Below are positions 36,370 to 48,560 of a DNA stretch of 64,000 bases, piece after piece (the stretch's first letter is position 1; every line of letters starts with the position of its first letter). The position numbers were made by a program, and so were the translations under genes. The DNA is from Torymus aiolomorphi. Taxonomy: Eukaryota; Arthropoda; Insecta; Hymenoptera; Torymidae. The notes beneath the pieces were generated by a model, which was given only the letters and a program-made list of their open reading frames with translations, had not been told where the DNA came from and did no database searches. Location of the stretch: the NCBI GenBank assembly GCA_036365515.1, contig CM070877.1:83488522-83552521 (forward strand), given 5' to 3'.

Positions 36370-37130
36370 GAGGTAAATTTCAACCGTTTCACCTGTCTAT
36401 TGGCCTGTGGATGGCGACTAGAATTCAGAGTGTGCTTTACGCCTTGTTCATTACAAAATTTTTCGAATTCATTCGCTCGGTAAGCGGAATCTGAAGGTAT
36501 CCATGCGCGAGATCTAATACTATTAAAAATGTCGCGCCGTGTAGCTCTTCGAGACCGTCATCCATATTAGGCAAGGGGAAATTCACCCGGAAGGTATTTT
36601 TATTCAATCTACGAAAATTCACGACAAGTCTATCCATCCCATTGGCCCTATGTACTAGCAAGCACGGGCTTGCATATGAGGAGTTGATCTCCGTAACTAA
36701 CCCTGCACTTTTTCATTCGTTAACTATCGTTTGCATCATCTTTCTCTGACTAGCGCTCACCTTGTACGGCTTAGAATACACGACATCACTTCCCGGCTTC
36801 TCCTCAATATCCATCTCCAATAGATGTGTACAACCTAATTCATAATCGTTGAAAACAAAACAAAAACGGTACTCATTCAAAAGATTTAGAATTTTCGTTT
36901 TTTCATTATTTCCCAACGTGGAAGCAATAATTACGTCACATTCCGATATGGGATCTCTACGCGGTTCTACTTTCAGCACATTACCCTTAACTGCAACCAC
37001 GTGTAAACCGAAACTACATATCTCTTTCAAAACAATACTCTTATCGCTCGAACTGACGAAAGGCAACATAAGGTCGTTATCTCTCGCTTTCACATACACG
37101 AAGTTCAACGTCGCTTTCGATATTTCCACG
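36370..37130 (-). pseudogene. Second Gypsy element: RT fused to integrase by deletion
   Basis: Minus strand. The pre-RT stretch has THLLEMDIEEKPGSDVVYSK, then (one base shifted) ASPCLLVHRANGMDRLVVNF, RLNKNTFRVNFPLPNMDDGL and motif A VLDLAHGYLQIPLTER. Immediately after TER the sequence switches to integrase core wording, NEFEKFCNEQGVKHTL and SSRHPQANRQVKR, ending near 36370. Everything between RT motif A and the end of the integrase core (motif C, RNase H, zinc finger) is missing, so this is an internally deleted, dead copy. Confidence 0.85.
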
Positions 37131-37230
37131 TTTTCTAAGACTTCGGGACTTGTTTTGTTTATGTTCGGTACATCTATCTCGGATTTAATATTAGAAATAA
37201 AATCATTTTCCTTAAATTCTTACTTATCGC

Positions 37231-37503
37231 CTACTTTGTATATGAAATTCTCGGTAACTCAGTGAAGTTTCTTCCGATAATAATATCGACATGTTGGACA
37301 TCATCTGGAACGCCACGAAAATTAATATTTTTTGCGGCACAGTCATCAACGGTCAAGGTTTCGCGAATAATTCCGCTTGACTTAATCTCGTTACCCGAAT
37401 TACCAAAAACCACGAGAATATTCGGACTGTAAATAAAATTGAAGTTTTTCTCTAGGACCAGTGATACTTTTATAGTGCAGTCAGAGCTACTCGCGTCTAT
37501 CAA
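37231..37503 (-). pseudogene. Second Gypsy element: protease remnant
   Basis: Minus-strand frame beginning MIDASSSDCTIKVSLV, where the catalytic D-T/S-G has become DAS. VDIIIGRNFTELPRI follows, matching the IIG-x-(D/N)F end of retropepsins. It lies between the gag knuckles and RT as expected. Confidence 0.75.
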
Positions 37504-37559
37504 GCTATCTACTCTATGTTTACGATTCTTATCTTTTTACAATATTTAAGTGCGCTCAA

Positions 37560-38218
37560 CGGTACATCTTCATTCACGAATTTAACTTCCGCATTCGACA
37601 AATTTTTCGGCTTAGTACAATCCTTCGCCACATGCCCCGATTCATTACAATTGAAACATTTAAACTCACGTCTAACCGGACATTCTTTCCCAAAATGACA
37701 CTTAGAGTGACAACGAAAACAACACGCATCGGAATTCTTAATATTACCGCTCTGATGTTTTCCGCTGGACGCAGCGCTGCTCGTCGTCGCCTTGACATCA
37801 GCCGGTGTCCTCCATCTTTCATCTGCTGTAGATTTCGATACATCGTACTTGTCGGGCTTCTGGGCAAATAGCTGTTTGCGTGCCTCGTTGATGGCTTCGT
37901 GTGCGATGATAGTTCGAAGAACTTCGTCAAGGTAAAAGTGACTTTAACCCAAAATTGCGTTGCTCGTATCTCTCGACAATAGGGCATTAACAATTTGCCT
38001 CTTAGTTTTCTCCAGTCTAATATATGATTTGCAAAGACGAACTTTATCGAAGAAATACTCTCTAGTATTCTCTTCCGGTCTCTGATGTCTCTTTTTCATG
38101 TCTTCCCACTTTTAGTTAAACTTTTCTCTATCAAAAACGTGTTCGAAAATGCTTGCCGAAATGTCTGCCCGTTTCTGATCACATCTACATTTGCCAAATA
38201 CCAATTCTTAGAGACCTT
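37560..38218 (-). pseudogene. Second Gypsy element: Gag C-terminal half with zinc knuckles
   Basis: Minus strand. From 38218 the frame reads KNWYLANVDVIRNGQTFRQAF, then (shifted) ENTREYFFDKVRLCKSY. The nucleocapsid has CCFRCHSKCHFGKECPV and FKCFNCNESGHVAKDC, the latter a standard CCHC knuckle that is intact. Frames shift at about 38110 and 37990. It continues the gag half at 44652-44982, from which it is separated by the 38219-44647 insertion. Confidence 0.8.
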
Positions 38219-38293
38219 TGTTACATCCGACCATTTTCTATATTATTAAAAAATTTAGTTACCATTGAATCATAAAATACATAACAGTTTTAA

Positions 38294-38895
38294 GGCCGAA
38301 TCCATCTCAAATCAGACAGCCCGCGTATGCCTATTTCACCTATCATGTTGAAATAAAAATATTTATGTTCTACTCGAAAAAATATTTTACACGTGTTTTT
38401 TTATTTTTTTGTTTCATCAAAATTTCATGCGTTCAGCGATACCGAAAAATTCCGAGAAAATTCTTTCATTGAGAAAAAAAATTTTCAATGTGATTTTCAG
38501 ACTGCTATTGTTTCAGCAGTTTTTCAAGCTTTTAAACGTGTAACACATAATTTCACTCAGTTTTGAGCCCTCTTTAACGGCCTTAATGTCATTTTCAAAA
38601 AAAAATAAAAAATCCACGAGCTATGCACTTTTTACTGAAAAATTCATTTTTTAGAGAAGTGCCTTTTTCTCGAAAACCCCATGTTTTTTTGCACAATTTT
38701 TGTTGTCGTGATAGAGGACGGTAATGCCTAGCTAGACGTATTTGTGAGATTCGGTACTTTTTCCCTGGGATAGCGATCACTAATGAGATAACACACAAAC
38801 AAATTTTTCACGCTTAACGCTTATATATAGTCAATGATATTAGAGTCAATGTAAAGGTATTTATCTTTGTGCGTATGTAATATACATGTACGTGC
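38294..38895. repeat. Left terminal inverted repeat of the TTAA element
   Basis: Reverse complement of 41240-41835 apart from scattered single-base differences and small indels. Homology fades at about 38895. Confidence 0.9.
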
Positions 38896-39006
38896 GCCTA
38901 CTTATAGGAGTATATGTACTAGTACATTTGTCCGCTAGATGGATATGGTTTGACTTAACATTTACAAAGAAAAGTTCGGTTTCTGCTATATATCACACAT
39001 CTCGTC

Positions 39007-41094
39007 TTGTTTAAAACCGTCATCTTTTGGAAAATTATTACATATTTACACCTTATCAACTCAACTACGATGTCTCAATATTACTCAACAGAGAGAATCA
39101 AATGTGCAGACTTTTTAGACAAACACAAACAAATTATTTACGAATCTAGTTCCGTACGTTTAAAACAACTTGAGAATCTTGCTCATCCATTGAAGCACCT
39201 CTATCCTCATTTACCTTTGACACCTTCTACATATCTGTGTCAACATTGTTACAATCGTGCTTTAGAATTGGTGAGTAGTACTGACAATGAATTTATAACG
39301 GATAATGAAGTTACCGATAACGTAATTGATAGAGATGAAGATTTTTTACCAAGTACTCCAGAACGCATTGAAGAATTTAATAATGAAATAAGTACATCTT
39401 TCTTAGGTTCTGTATCGCCTCTTAAAAGAAAAAATCTTATACATGAAAAATCAATTGAAAATTACGTAACAAAGAAGAAAAAAAAAATACTTTCAACATT
39501 GTCTAATACCCTTGATGTGAAGTTGAACAATGTTTATGACGTTTCTATAACAGCAAATGAATCAACTGTATGCCATTGTACAGAATGGATACAAAATCTT
39601 GGTCTAGCCTTGCAAAAGTGTTCTACGGTATCAGAAAAAATAAAAATTCTGACTTTGCTACCTTCATCCTTTACAAAACATGAAATTTTATCTTTATTTC
39701 CAGAAATAACAATGTATATGATCAACAAATCGAGAAATCTTGTTAAAGAAAAAGGAATTTATTCAGAACCAGATGCATATTCAGGCCATCCGATTGATGA
39801 AAACATGGAAAAAATTGTTATGGAATATTATTTAAATGATGATTTTAATTGTTCAAGACAAAGTCCTAATAAATGTGACGTTGTTACAATTAAAGTTAAC
39901 AATAAAAAAGAGAAAAAAGTTAAGCGTTTTCTTACTCGAAGTTTAAAAGAGACGTATAAAGTATTTAAAAATGATTATCCAGAATTGAGAATTGGAAAAT
40001 CGAAATTTTATAGTTTGCGACCAAAGTATGTCTTACTTAGCCCCATCAAAGAAGTTTGTCTCTGTATCTATTGCGCAAATTATGATTTATTTCTTACGAG
40101 CTTAATTAATTTTAGAGGGAGTAACGTCACAGAGTTGGATGAAAGTCGGTCACAAATAATAAATGCAACAATGTGTTCTGAGCCATCTGATTTATGTTAT
40201 TTACAAGAATGTAAACTATGTCCAGGGATTAAGGAAATTACGTTTCATGTTTTAAAACTGCAAGATGTAGAAGGCACAGAAGAAATTACATATGCTTTGT
40301 GGGATAATGGAAACCTGATTAAAAAGACACTATCAATTTCTGCTTTTAAAGATAAACTTTCGGTTTGGACCATGAGGGTTAGTACTCACATGTATGTAAA
40401 AAATATACAACGCAAAGCTATAAAAACAGAAAGAGAAAGTGCTAAAAAAGACTCACATCATTTAGTTCTTCAAATAGACTTCGCTGAAAACTGGGCTGTG
40501 ATTCATAATAAAGCTGTTCAAGGAAATCATTGGGTTAATGATCAAATTTCTATTTTCACAGCAGTCTCTTATCAAGGGGATTCGACCCAAAGTTTCGCAG
40601 TTATAAGTGATGACCGAAAACATGATTCAGCGTATGCTTTGCTAGCAGTACAAAAAATTATAAAATTCTTGAAAGAAAATTGTTGTGATTCAATTAAAAA
40701 AATTACCATCGTATCAGACGGCGCTGCGAGTCACTTTAAAAATCGCTTTCAATTAGATGAACTAAAACGAGCACCGTGTGATATAAAATGGTTGTTCTCT
40801 GCTACTGGGCACGGCAAAGGAGCTGTAGATGGTGTGGGTGGACTTATAAAGCATTATGCTACTTCGCATAATCTTCGAGAGCCCCTTGAAGAAGCTATTC
40901 AAAACGCAAATGATTTTGCAATACATGTTCAAAAATATACTGATGCTATTAAAATAATACATTTACAAGATGCTGAAATAGAACAATTCAGAAAAGAAAA
41001 AAATATTGATTGGCTTACAACTCCAAAGTATCCTGGAATTCAAAAAACTCATATATGGGTTAAAAAACATGTGACGATAAAATACATTGTTTGA
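39007..41094 (+). CDS. DDD/E transposase of the TTAA element, 695 aa
   Basis: Open, intronless. The ATG at 39007 is the longest start. The ATG at 39070 (MSQYYSTERIKC) is a good alternative, since the first 21 residues are a hydrophobic chance-looking extension. Cys-rich spots occur in YLCQHCYNRAL, VCHCTEWIQNL, VCLCIYCANYD and CKLCPGIKE, possibly metal-binding. A conserved-looking block RIGKSKFYSLRPKYV precedes them. Catalytic candidates, numbered from 39007, are LQIDFAENW (Asp491), IVSDGAASHFKNRF (Asp571) and GHGKGAVDGVGG (Asp608). I know this motif set from many animal repeat proteins but cannot name the superfamily with certainty (Sola- or Kolobok-like). It sits symmetrically between the terminal repeats and has no stop, so it may still encode active transposase. 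Confidence 0.82.
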   Translation: MFKTVIFWKIITYLHLINSTTMSQYYSTERIKCADFLDKHKQIIYESSSVRLKQLENLAHPLKHLYPHLPLTPSTYLCQHCYNRALELVSSTDNEFITDNEVTDNVIDRDEDFLPSTPERIEEFNNEISTSFLGSVSPLKRKNLIHEKSIENYVTKKKKKILSTLSNTLDVKLNNVYDVSITANESTVCHCTEWIQNLGLALQKCSTVSEKIKILTLLPSSFTKHEILSLFPEITMYMINKSRNLVKEKGIYSEPDAYSGHPIDENMEKIVMEYYLNDDFNCSRQSPNKCDVVTIKVNNKKEKKVKRFLTRSLKETYKVFKNDYPELRIGKSKFYSLRPKYVLLSPIKEVCLCIYCANYDLFLTSLINFRGSNVTELDESRSQIINATMCSEPSDLCYLQECKLCPGIKEITFHVLKLQDVEGTEEITYALWDNGNLIKKTLSISAFKDKLSVWTMRVSTHMYVKNIQRKAIKTERESAKKDSHHLVLQIDFAENWAVIHNKAVQGNHWVNDQISIFTAVSYQGDSTQSFAVISDDRKHDSAYALLAVQKIIKFLKENCCDSIKKITIVSDGAASHFKNRFQLDELKRAPCDIKWLFSATGHGKGAVDGVGGLIKHYATSHNLREPLEEAIQNANDFAIHVQKYTDAIKIIHLQDAEIEQFRKEKNIDWLTTPKYPGIQKTHIWVKKHVTIKYIV

Positions 41095-41239
41095 CAGCAA
41101 AGACCGCTGATCGTCCGCTTACTGAATTAAGAACAATGAAGCAGAAAAACAAAGGTAGTAAAATAGGTATACAAATGAAAAAAGGTATAAAAATAAAAAA
41201 TCAAAAGACGCAAATAACAAATAAATACATAGTTATGTG

Positions 41240-41835
41240 TACCTGTATATTACATACACACAAAGACAAATACCTTTACATTGACTCTAATATCATTGAC
41301 TATATATAAGCATTAGGCGTGAAAAATTTGTTTGTGTGTTATCTCATTAGTGATCGCTATCCCAGGGAAAAAGTACCGAATCTCACAAATACGTCTAGCT
41401 AGGCATTACTGTCCTCTATCACGACAACAAAAATTGTGCAAAAAAAACATGGGGTTTTCGAGAAAAAGGCACTTCTCTAAAAATGAATTTTTCAGTAAAA
41501 AGTGCATAGCTCGTGGATTTTTTATTTTTTTTGAAAATGACATTAAGGCCGTTAAAGAGGGCTCAAAACTGAGTGAAATTGTGTGTTACACGTTTAAAAG
41601 CTCGAAAAACTGCTGAAACAATAGCAGTCTGAAAATCACATTGAAAATTTTTTTTCTCAATGAAAGAATTTTCTCGGAATTTTTCGGCATCGCTGAACGC
41701 ATGAAATTTTGATGAAACAAAAAAATAAAAAAACACGTGTAAAATATTTTTTCGAGTAGAACATAAATATTTTTATTTCAACATGATAGGTGAAATAGGC
41801 ATACGCGGGCTGTCTGATTTGAGATGGATTCGGCC
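41240..41835. repeat. Right terminal inverted repeat of the TTAA element
   Basis: Starts about 145 bp after the transposase stop and ends GGATTCGGCC before TTAA. It contains the same palindromic GATCGCTATCCCAGGGAAAA region as the left arm. Confidence 0.9.
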
Positions 41836-41839
41836 TTAA

Positions 41840-43500
41840 ATAAATGCAAGACAGAAAATAGTTTTGAAATCATAAAACCCAGGTCTAGAATTTTCGGCCG
41901 CATGAGAAATCCCAAACGCAAACATCTCGAAGTAAGGGTACAACGCTTCCTTCTTCGTCGTGGTTCATAAAGTTTCGTTTTGTTTCCTTTCTTTTACGAT
42001 AGCCTCAGTAAACACTAGCCAGACTCAAACATCTGCAAGCGATAATTATCCAAAACCCGAGTACGCGTCGGAATCTCTTAACCACTCCAAAACCAATAAA
42101 CTGGGGAAACCCTGTAATTACGCACGACAGCGTCTGTTTCTGTCTCTCTCGCTTTCCAGCATTTTCTACTACCCACGCTTATACTGGATTTTTCTCTTAA
42201 CGAGTTTATAAATAGTGGATGCAATTCTAATTCTTTTAAGTAAAATAACAATAGGCAATAGGTCCAATCTTATCCTTTGTTTCGAAAATTAAATCAAGAA
42301 ACATTCAACAAAAATACAAACTTTTATGTATGTGCTTTTCCTTCAATTGTTAGTTCTTCATGATTCATAAATCAAGAACTCGAGGGTAGTAATACTCCTA
42401 TTATAAAACGTCCAGGTTGGTTTACATAATTAAACTATTATGTAGTCAGCAGTTAGAGGCCAATTATAATTAAGTTAGTTTGTTTATAATCCAAGTATAC
42501 ATTAATATCGATAAGTTTTTGTTAGATTAGTTGAAATATATATAGGCTACGAAAATTTTTAGGTTGAAATTCTGTTGGATTTAATTTATTATGCTAATCA
42601 AACATTAGATTTATGTCAACTGAGATAGTTTATTTTAGAATTATATGTTAAGTCTAAAGTTGTAAAAGTATAAGATATCCGTTATAATCTATTCAAATTT
42701 TTGTATATACTGTAATTGTATTAGAATCTATGTAAATTTAGTTATTTTTATAATTACAATTTTTTAATTTATGCGCTAAATATGTTAAAATTTATAGTTT
42801 ATATTCGTCACGAGTTCTAATCTAGTTGTATAAGAATATAAATTCTAAATTTGTTTATATCATCGAAAAATCACTACATTTAATTTTCAGTCTAAATTTA
42901 CTAATATTAAGATTTTCATATTTTCTATATTAAACCAGCATACTGATAATAATAGTTACATACATGCATATACCAACCACAAACAAGAACATAAAATTCA
43001 AAATTCTGTTTGCAATTTACGTTTAAGTCATCGCCACCTTTATACACCAAAACATATTTTTATTCGCGCATTTGATTGACCGCTAGTAGCTAATGTACGA
43101 AATAAAGGTATAGATGCATGCATAATTATCCTTATACGATTTCGTATTTAAAACTGTTTTGTTTAAAATAAAAACTCTGTACATAAATAATCTACTTTGG
43201 GTAATGTTTAATTACGGAATAATTATAATTTATTGCAACATTCATCCTTCAGATACTTTCATAAATCAATTTTTTTAATAATTTTCAATTTTCAATTAAT
43301 AAATCTTCATATTTTAACGTAAATTCTTTTTAATTAGTCATGGGACCGCCCAGTTCTTATACGTATTTAAAGTTTTCATATTAAAAATTATTTATTATAA
43401 AAAAAGCATTATGTCAAAGTGGGTTATTTATCTTGATACTGAATGTAAGACGATAAAAATTCTCTTTTATTGACTAACAATCAATTCATAGCATTTATGC
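41840..43500. other. AT-rich interior of the gag-splitting insertion
   Basis: No open frame or motif recognised. The first 380 bp are more GC-balanced, the rest is AT-rich. Confidence 0.4.
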
Positions 43501-44640
43501 ATAATGACGCCTCATTATCGAATCCTAGCGCCTGATTTTGAGTGAGGGTTGGTCCCAAAAATCCGAGCGGCCAATAACATCCCTCTACGCTTAAGACAGA
43601 AGAAAGCGGCTGCGCCCCATCTCAAGCTTAGCTTACTTCGTCACCGCGTCCAACGCAAAAACTGAGTTCAATTTCAGACCCCAACTCGGGTGTTCAAGCA
43701 AAAGCCCCGCCCAGTGTGCCGACACTCGCGAGAGCGATTTTCATTTTCATTTACCATTTTAAGCTAGAACCCTCAACCGGAGAGGTCTATTTTTCAAAAC
43801 TCACTCATCTTACAACCCTCAACCGGAGAGGTCCTTATACTTACTCAAGCATTTTTCGTTGGAAAATTTTACAAAGTGCACGCCATTTAGTTTGCTCCAA
43901 CCAAGATTTTGTATTTGTAACTAAAGGTACCGTGCAATGGTAACCCATATTTTTCCGTTTAATAAATCGATTGCATAAAAACAAAGATTCTCGTGTTTCT
44001 ATTTAATTAAACAACCGACATCTCTCATAGAAGCACGCAGCGGAGACAATGGACCGTCAAAAGCCGCTAAGTACCGAGTAAAAATAAGTAAGTGTAAAAT
44101 TTTATTTGCTATCTTAACTTTCCTACTAGTTAGCCAGAACATTTTCCAAAACAATAACCCCATTTAATGTATGTTTTAACCCCATTTAATGTGTGTTTTA
44201 ACTCGAGTCTCCGTACAATTTCCCCAAAAGAAAAAGTGTTTCTTCTATATATCTATCCATCTTTCTAAATCAAACCCGTAGATATCCTGAGAATAAAAAA
44301 ATATATTAGGGAATCTATTCCGCAAGTCGCCAGTAACTTGGCCTTTCTTGTGGGTACATTCCCTAATCAATAACAAATTAATAATAATAAAAAACTAATC
44401 ACATTCAAAGTGATATAAAGAAAAGAAAATAATCAGAAAACCCACTGGTTATTTAAATCTTGGAAAACTTTTAAATTCATAAGTCGCGTCGCGCCCTTAT
44501 TGCTGCCCAACCCTATCCTATCCTTCTAGTGTTAGTATCTAGCTCTTTCCCGAGCTAGTAGGTTTTCATTAGCCTAGGCTCTAAAGAGAGCAATATAGTT
44601 TTTATAAAACTAACTGTTGGGTCTTCTTTGGTAGACCCGA
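43501..44640. other. LTR-like right part of the gag-splitting insertion
   Basis: Contains a 19 bp direct repeat ACCCTCAACCGGAGAGGTC at about 43769 and 43814, AATAAA near 43960 and an inverted TTAGGGAAT/ATTCCCTAA pair at 44306-44367. The right end has GTTGGGTCTTC and GGTAGACCC before the terminus. The composition suggests regulatory/LTR sequence, but no matching second copy is present. Confidence 0.35.
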
Positions 44641-44651
44641 CGTAACACCTT

Positions 44652-44982
44652 GGTTAAATGGCCTCGTGCTGTTTCAAAAGCTATAGGCTCGGTCCAACGA
44701 TGGAGTAGTACAGTAGACTCTAACTGGCTAAGCCATATACTCGCGCTCGTCGCGCACGATAATCCCTACGATATTGTGCGAGAGGTCAGGGAGCACATTG
44801 TAGTAATGTGCCCCTTGCTGCGGCGCTTGCAGTTGCTGACTCTCATTAACCTTTTCCAATAACGCTGCATTTTGCCGCATTAATGCTGCCATTACAGCGA
44901 GCAACTGAGATACATCCGTCTGTGGCGTCGATTGCGGAGGTATATTGTTTCCCGGAGTTTACTGGTTCTTCTGAGAGTCCAT
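44652..44982 (-). pseudogene. Second Gypsy element: Gag N-terminus
   Basis: Minus-strand frame from ATG at 44982: MDSQKNQ, a stop, then PQTDVSQLLAVMAALMRQN and a coiled-coil-like ALLEKVNESQQLQAPQQ. YYNVLPDLSHNI follows and, after a shift, LSQLESTVLLHRWTEPIAF and ARGHLTKV. This is the normal N-terminus of an insect Gypsy Gag. It stops exactly at the CCTT duplication and continues at 38218. Confidence 0.8.
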
Positions 44983-45087
44983 ACTATTTGCAGTAGACTG
45001 TCCTTCAGCTAGCTTCAATGTGTTTCCGCAGCGTCATCATATCATATATTCATATATTTTAATTATTTATAGATAATATATTTTATA

Positions 45088-47210
<2,123 letters not shown>

Positions 47211-47696
47211 TAAGCTGAATCCGGATCCATGACCCTCTCCTAGTTAGTCTAACCGTACAAGATAAAGTATTAAATTTTAAATAGTAGAAGTAAAAATTAA
47301 TTAAAGGGATCAATAAATTAAGTTTGAGGAAGCTACGTGCCAATGAATTGGCAGCGGTTTTTCTTAATGGGATACGGGCCAAAATCTTTGATTTTTATAT
47401 CTCCTTTGATTGAAGCTATTCGCATTCCTTAATTTTTCCAATTAATATTTTTAAAGTCAAAAATTTGATTTAAAATTCGCCATTTGGAAGGAATTTTTAA
47501 AAAATTCCTTTTCGAAATTTCGAAATTTATATTTTGTAGGTAAATAAAAAAAATGTAACTGTAGTACTCCTTTAACTGCACAAATTCACATTTACAATTA
47601 TATAGTTCACCTAAAAACTGCAAAACAACACGTCCGGCAAGTATGTATATTTTGAAAAAAATTTGCCAAAATTTCAGAAAATACTGATTTTAAGAA
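47211..47696. other. AT-rich spacer
   Basis: Nothing recognised. Confidence 0.4.
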
Positions 47697-47780
47697 AACT
47701 GCTTTTGAATTAAGTGATATTAAAATGCAGTAGATTTTAAAGAGATTTGATAGATGTAATAAATTATTATATATAATAAT
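47697..47780 (+). repeat. Partial third copy of the 0.75 kb repeat
   Basis: AAAACTGCTTTTGAATTAAG and the next 60 bp match 33988-34070 with several changes. Confidence 0.7.
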
Positions 47781-48560
47781 TATTTTACACTTTATTAGAC
47801 TTTTCTAAACCTTTTAAATATTTTGTCACAATTTTTTATAGTTCTAACTTATTTTCAGTTTTATTTATGTTCGTGCATATAGGACAACAAATTAAACATT
47901 TTGCGAAATGTAAGAAAGTGTAGACAAATATAGAAAAGTTTAAATAAGTTTGAAAAACTAAACTTTTTTACGGTTTGTTGCATAGTTTTACACTTTTTAA
48001 ATATTTTTTTCCATTTTCTTACATTTTAATTTCAATGAAACAAAAAATTAAAAATTTTAAGAAATGTAAGGAAGTGTAGAAAAATGTATAAAAGTGTTTT
48101 AAAAAATACAAAAAAATGGGCATGGTGTGGTTTGTGCACATAAGAATTATGCACATATTTATTGTGCACACTTTAGCATTGGTGTATATCTATATCTATG
48201 TGTATACTCCAATGCTAAAGTGTGCACAATAAATATGTGCATAATTCTTATGTGCACAAATCACACCATGCCAAAAAATGTAAGTAAGTGCAGAAAAGGG
48301 TAGTTTATCACTTATTGTCACAGATTTTTAGATTTTTTATATATTTTTTTTATATTTTCTTACATTTTTATAACAATAAAGCAGTAAAATAGTGTACAGA
48401 AATGTAAAAAAAGTGTAAATAAGTTTAAAAAGATCTCAAATATGTCCGAAATCCAGTATTAAACTACATTTTATTACACTTTATTACATTTTTTTACACT
48501 TTTTTACACTTTTTTACACTTATTAAACAATTTGTTACATTTTCGATTTTTGCTAGGGAC
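47781..48560. repeat. Low-complexity TGTAAGAAAGTGTA/TTACACTTTTTT tract
   Basis: Diffuse repetition of short words (GTGTAGAAAAATGTA, TTTTTTACACTTTTTTACAC) on both strands without a fixed period. A hAT-like MITE (48119-48272) is inserted in it. Confidence 0.6.
48111..48280. mobile_element. hAT-like MITE with 8-bp target duplication
   Basis: A 154 bp hairpin (48119-48272) with arms of about 70 bp. The tips are GGCATGGTGTGGTTTGTGCA and there are two mismatches. It is flanked by AAAAAATG on both sides (48111-48118 and 48273-48280). An exact 8 bp duplication is the hAT-superfamily hallmark; the tips do not match a family I can name. Confidence 0.88.

Larger units (their letters stand above)
38294..41835 (+). 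mobile_element. Complete TTAA-target DNA transposon, 3.54 kb
   Basis: Exact TTAA duplication (38290-38293 and 41836-41839). The tips are GGCCGAATCCATCTCAAATC, and long terminal inverted repeats run about 600 bp each (38294-38895 and 41240-41835) with only a few differences. A single open transposase gene lies between them. TTAA targets are used by piggyBac, Kolobok and some Sola elements. The protein is not piggyBac-like, so Sola or Kolobok relatives are the candidates. Completeness and arm similarity suggest a recent arrival. Confidence 0.88.
38219..44647. mobile_element. Insertion splitting the second Gypsy gag, TGTTAC ends
   Basis: The left end is TGTTACATCCGACC and the right end is the inverse of TGTTACGTCGGGTC, with CCTT on both outer sides (38215-38218 and 44648-44651). 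Removing the block joins gag codons LTK to KNWYLA, confirming an insertion. TG..CA ends plus a 4 bp duplication fit an LTR retrotransposon, but I found no second LTR copy or pol. It could instead be a TIR element. The younger TTAA element 38294-41835 lies inside it, close to its left end. Confidence 0.6.

Noticed and set aside
36849..37265. 138-codon plus-strand frame
   Set aside because: It lies antisense to Gypsy pol, whose minus-strand frame has clear RT and protease wording.
44650..44862. 70-codon plus-strand frame
   Set aside because: It lies antisense to the Gag N-terminus, which is recognisable on the minus strand.
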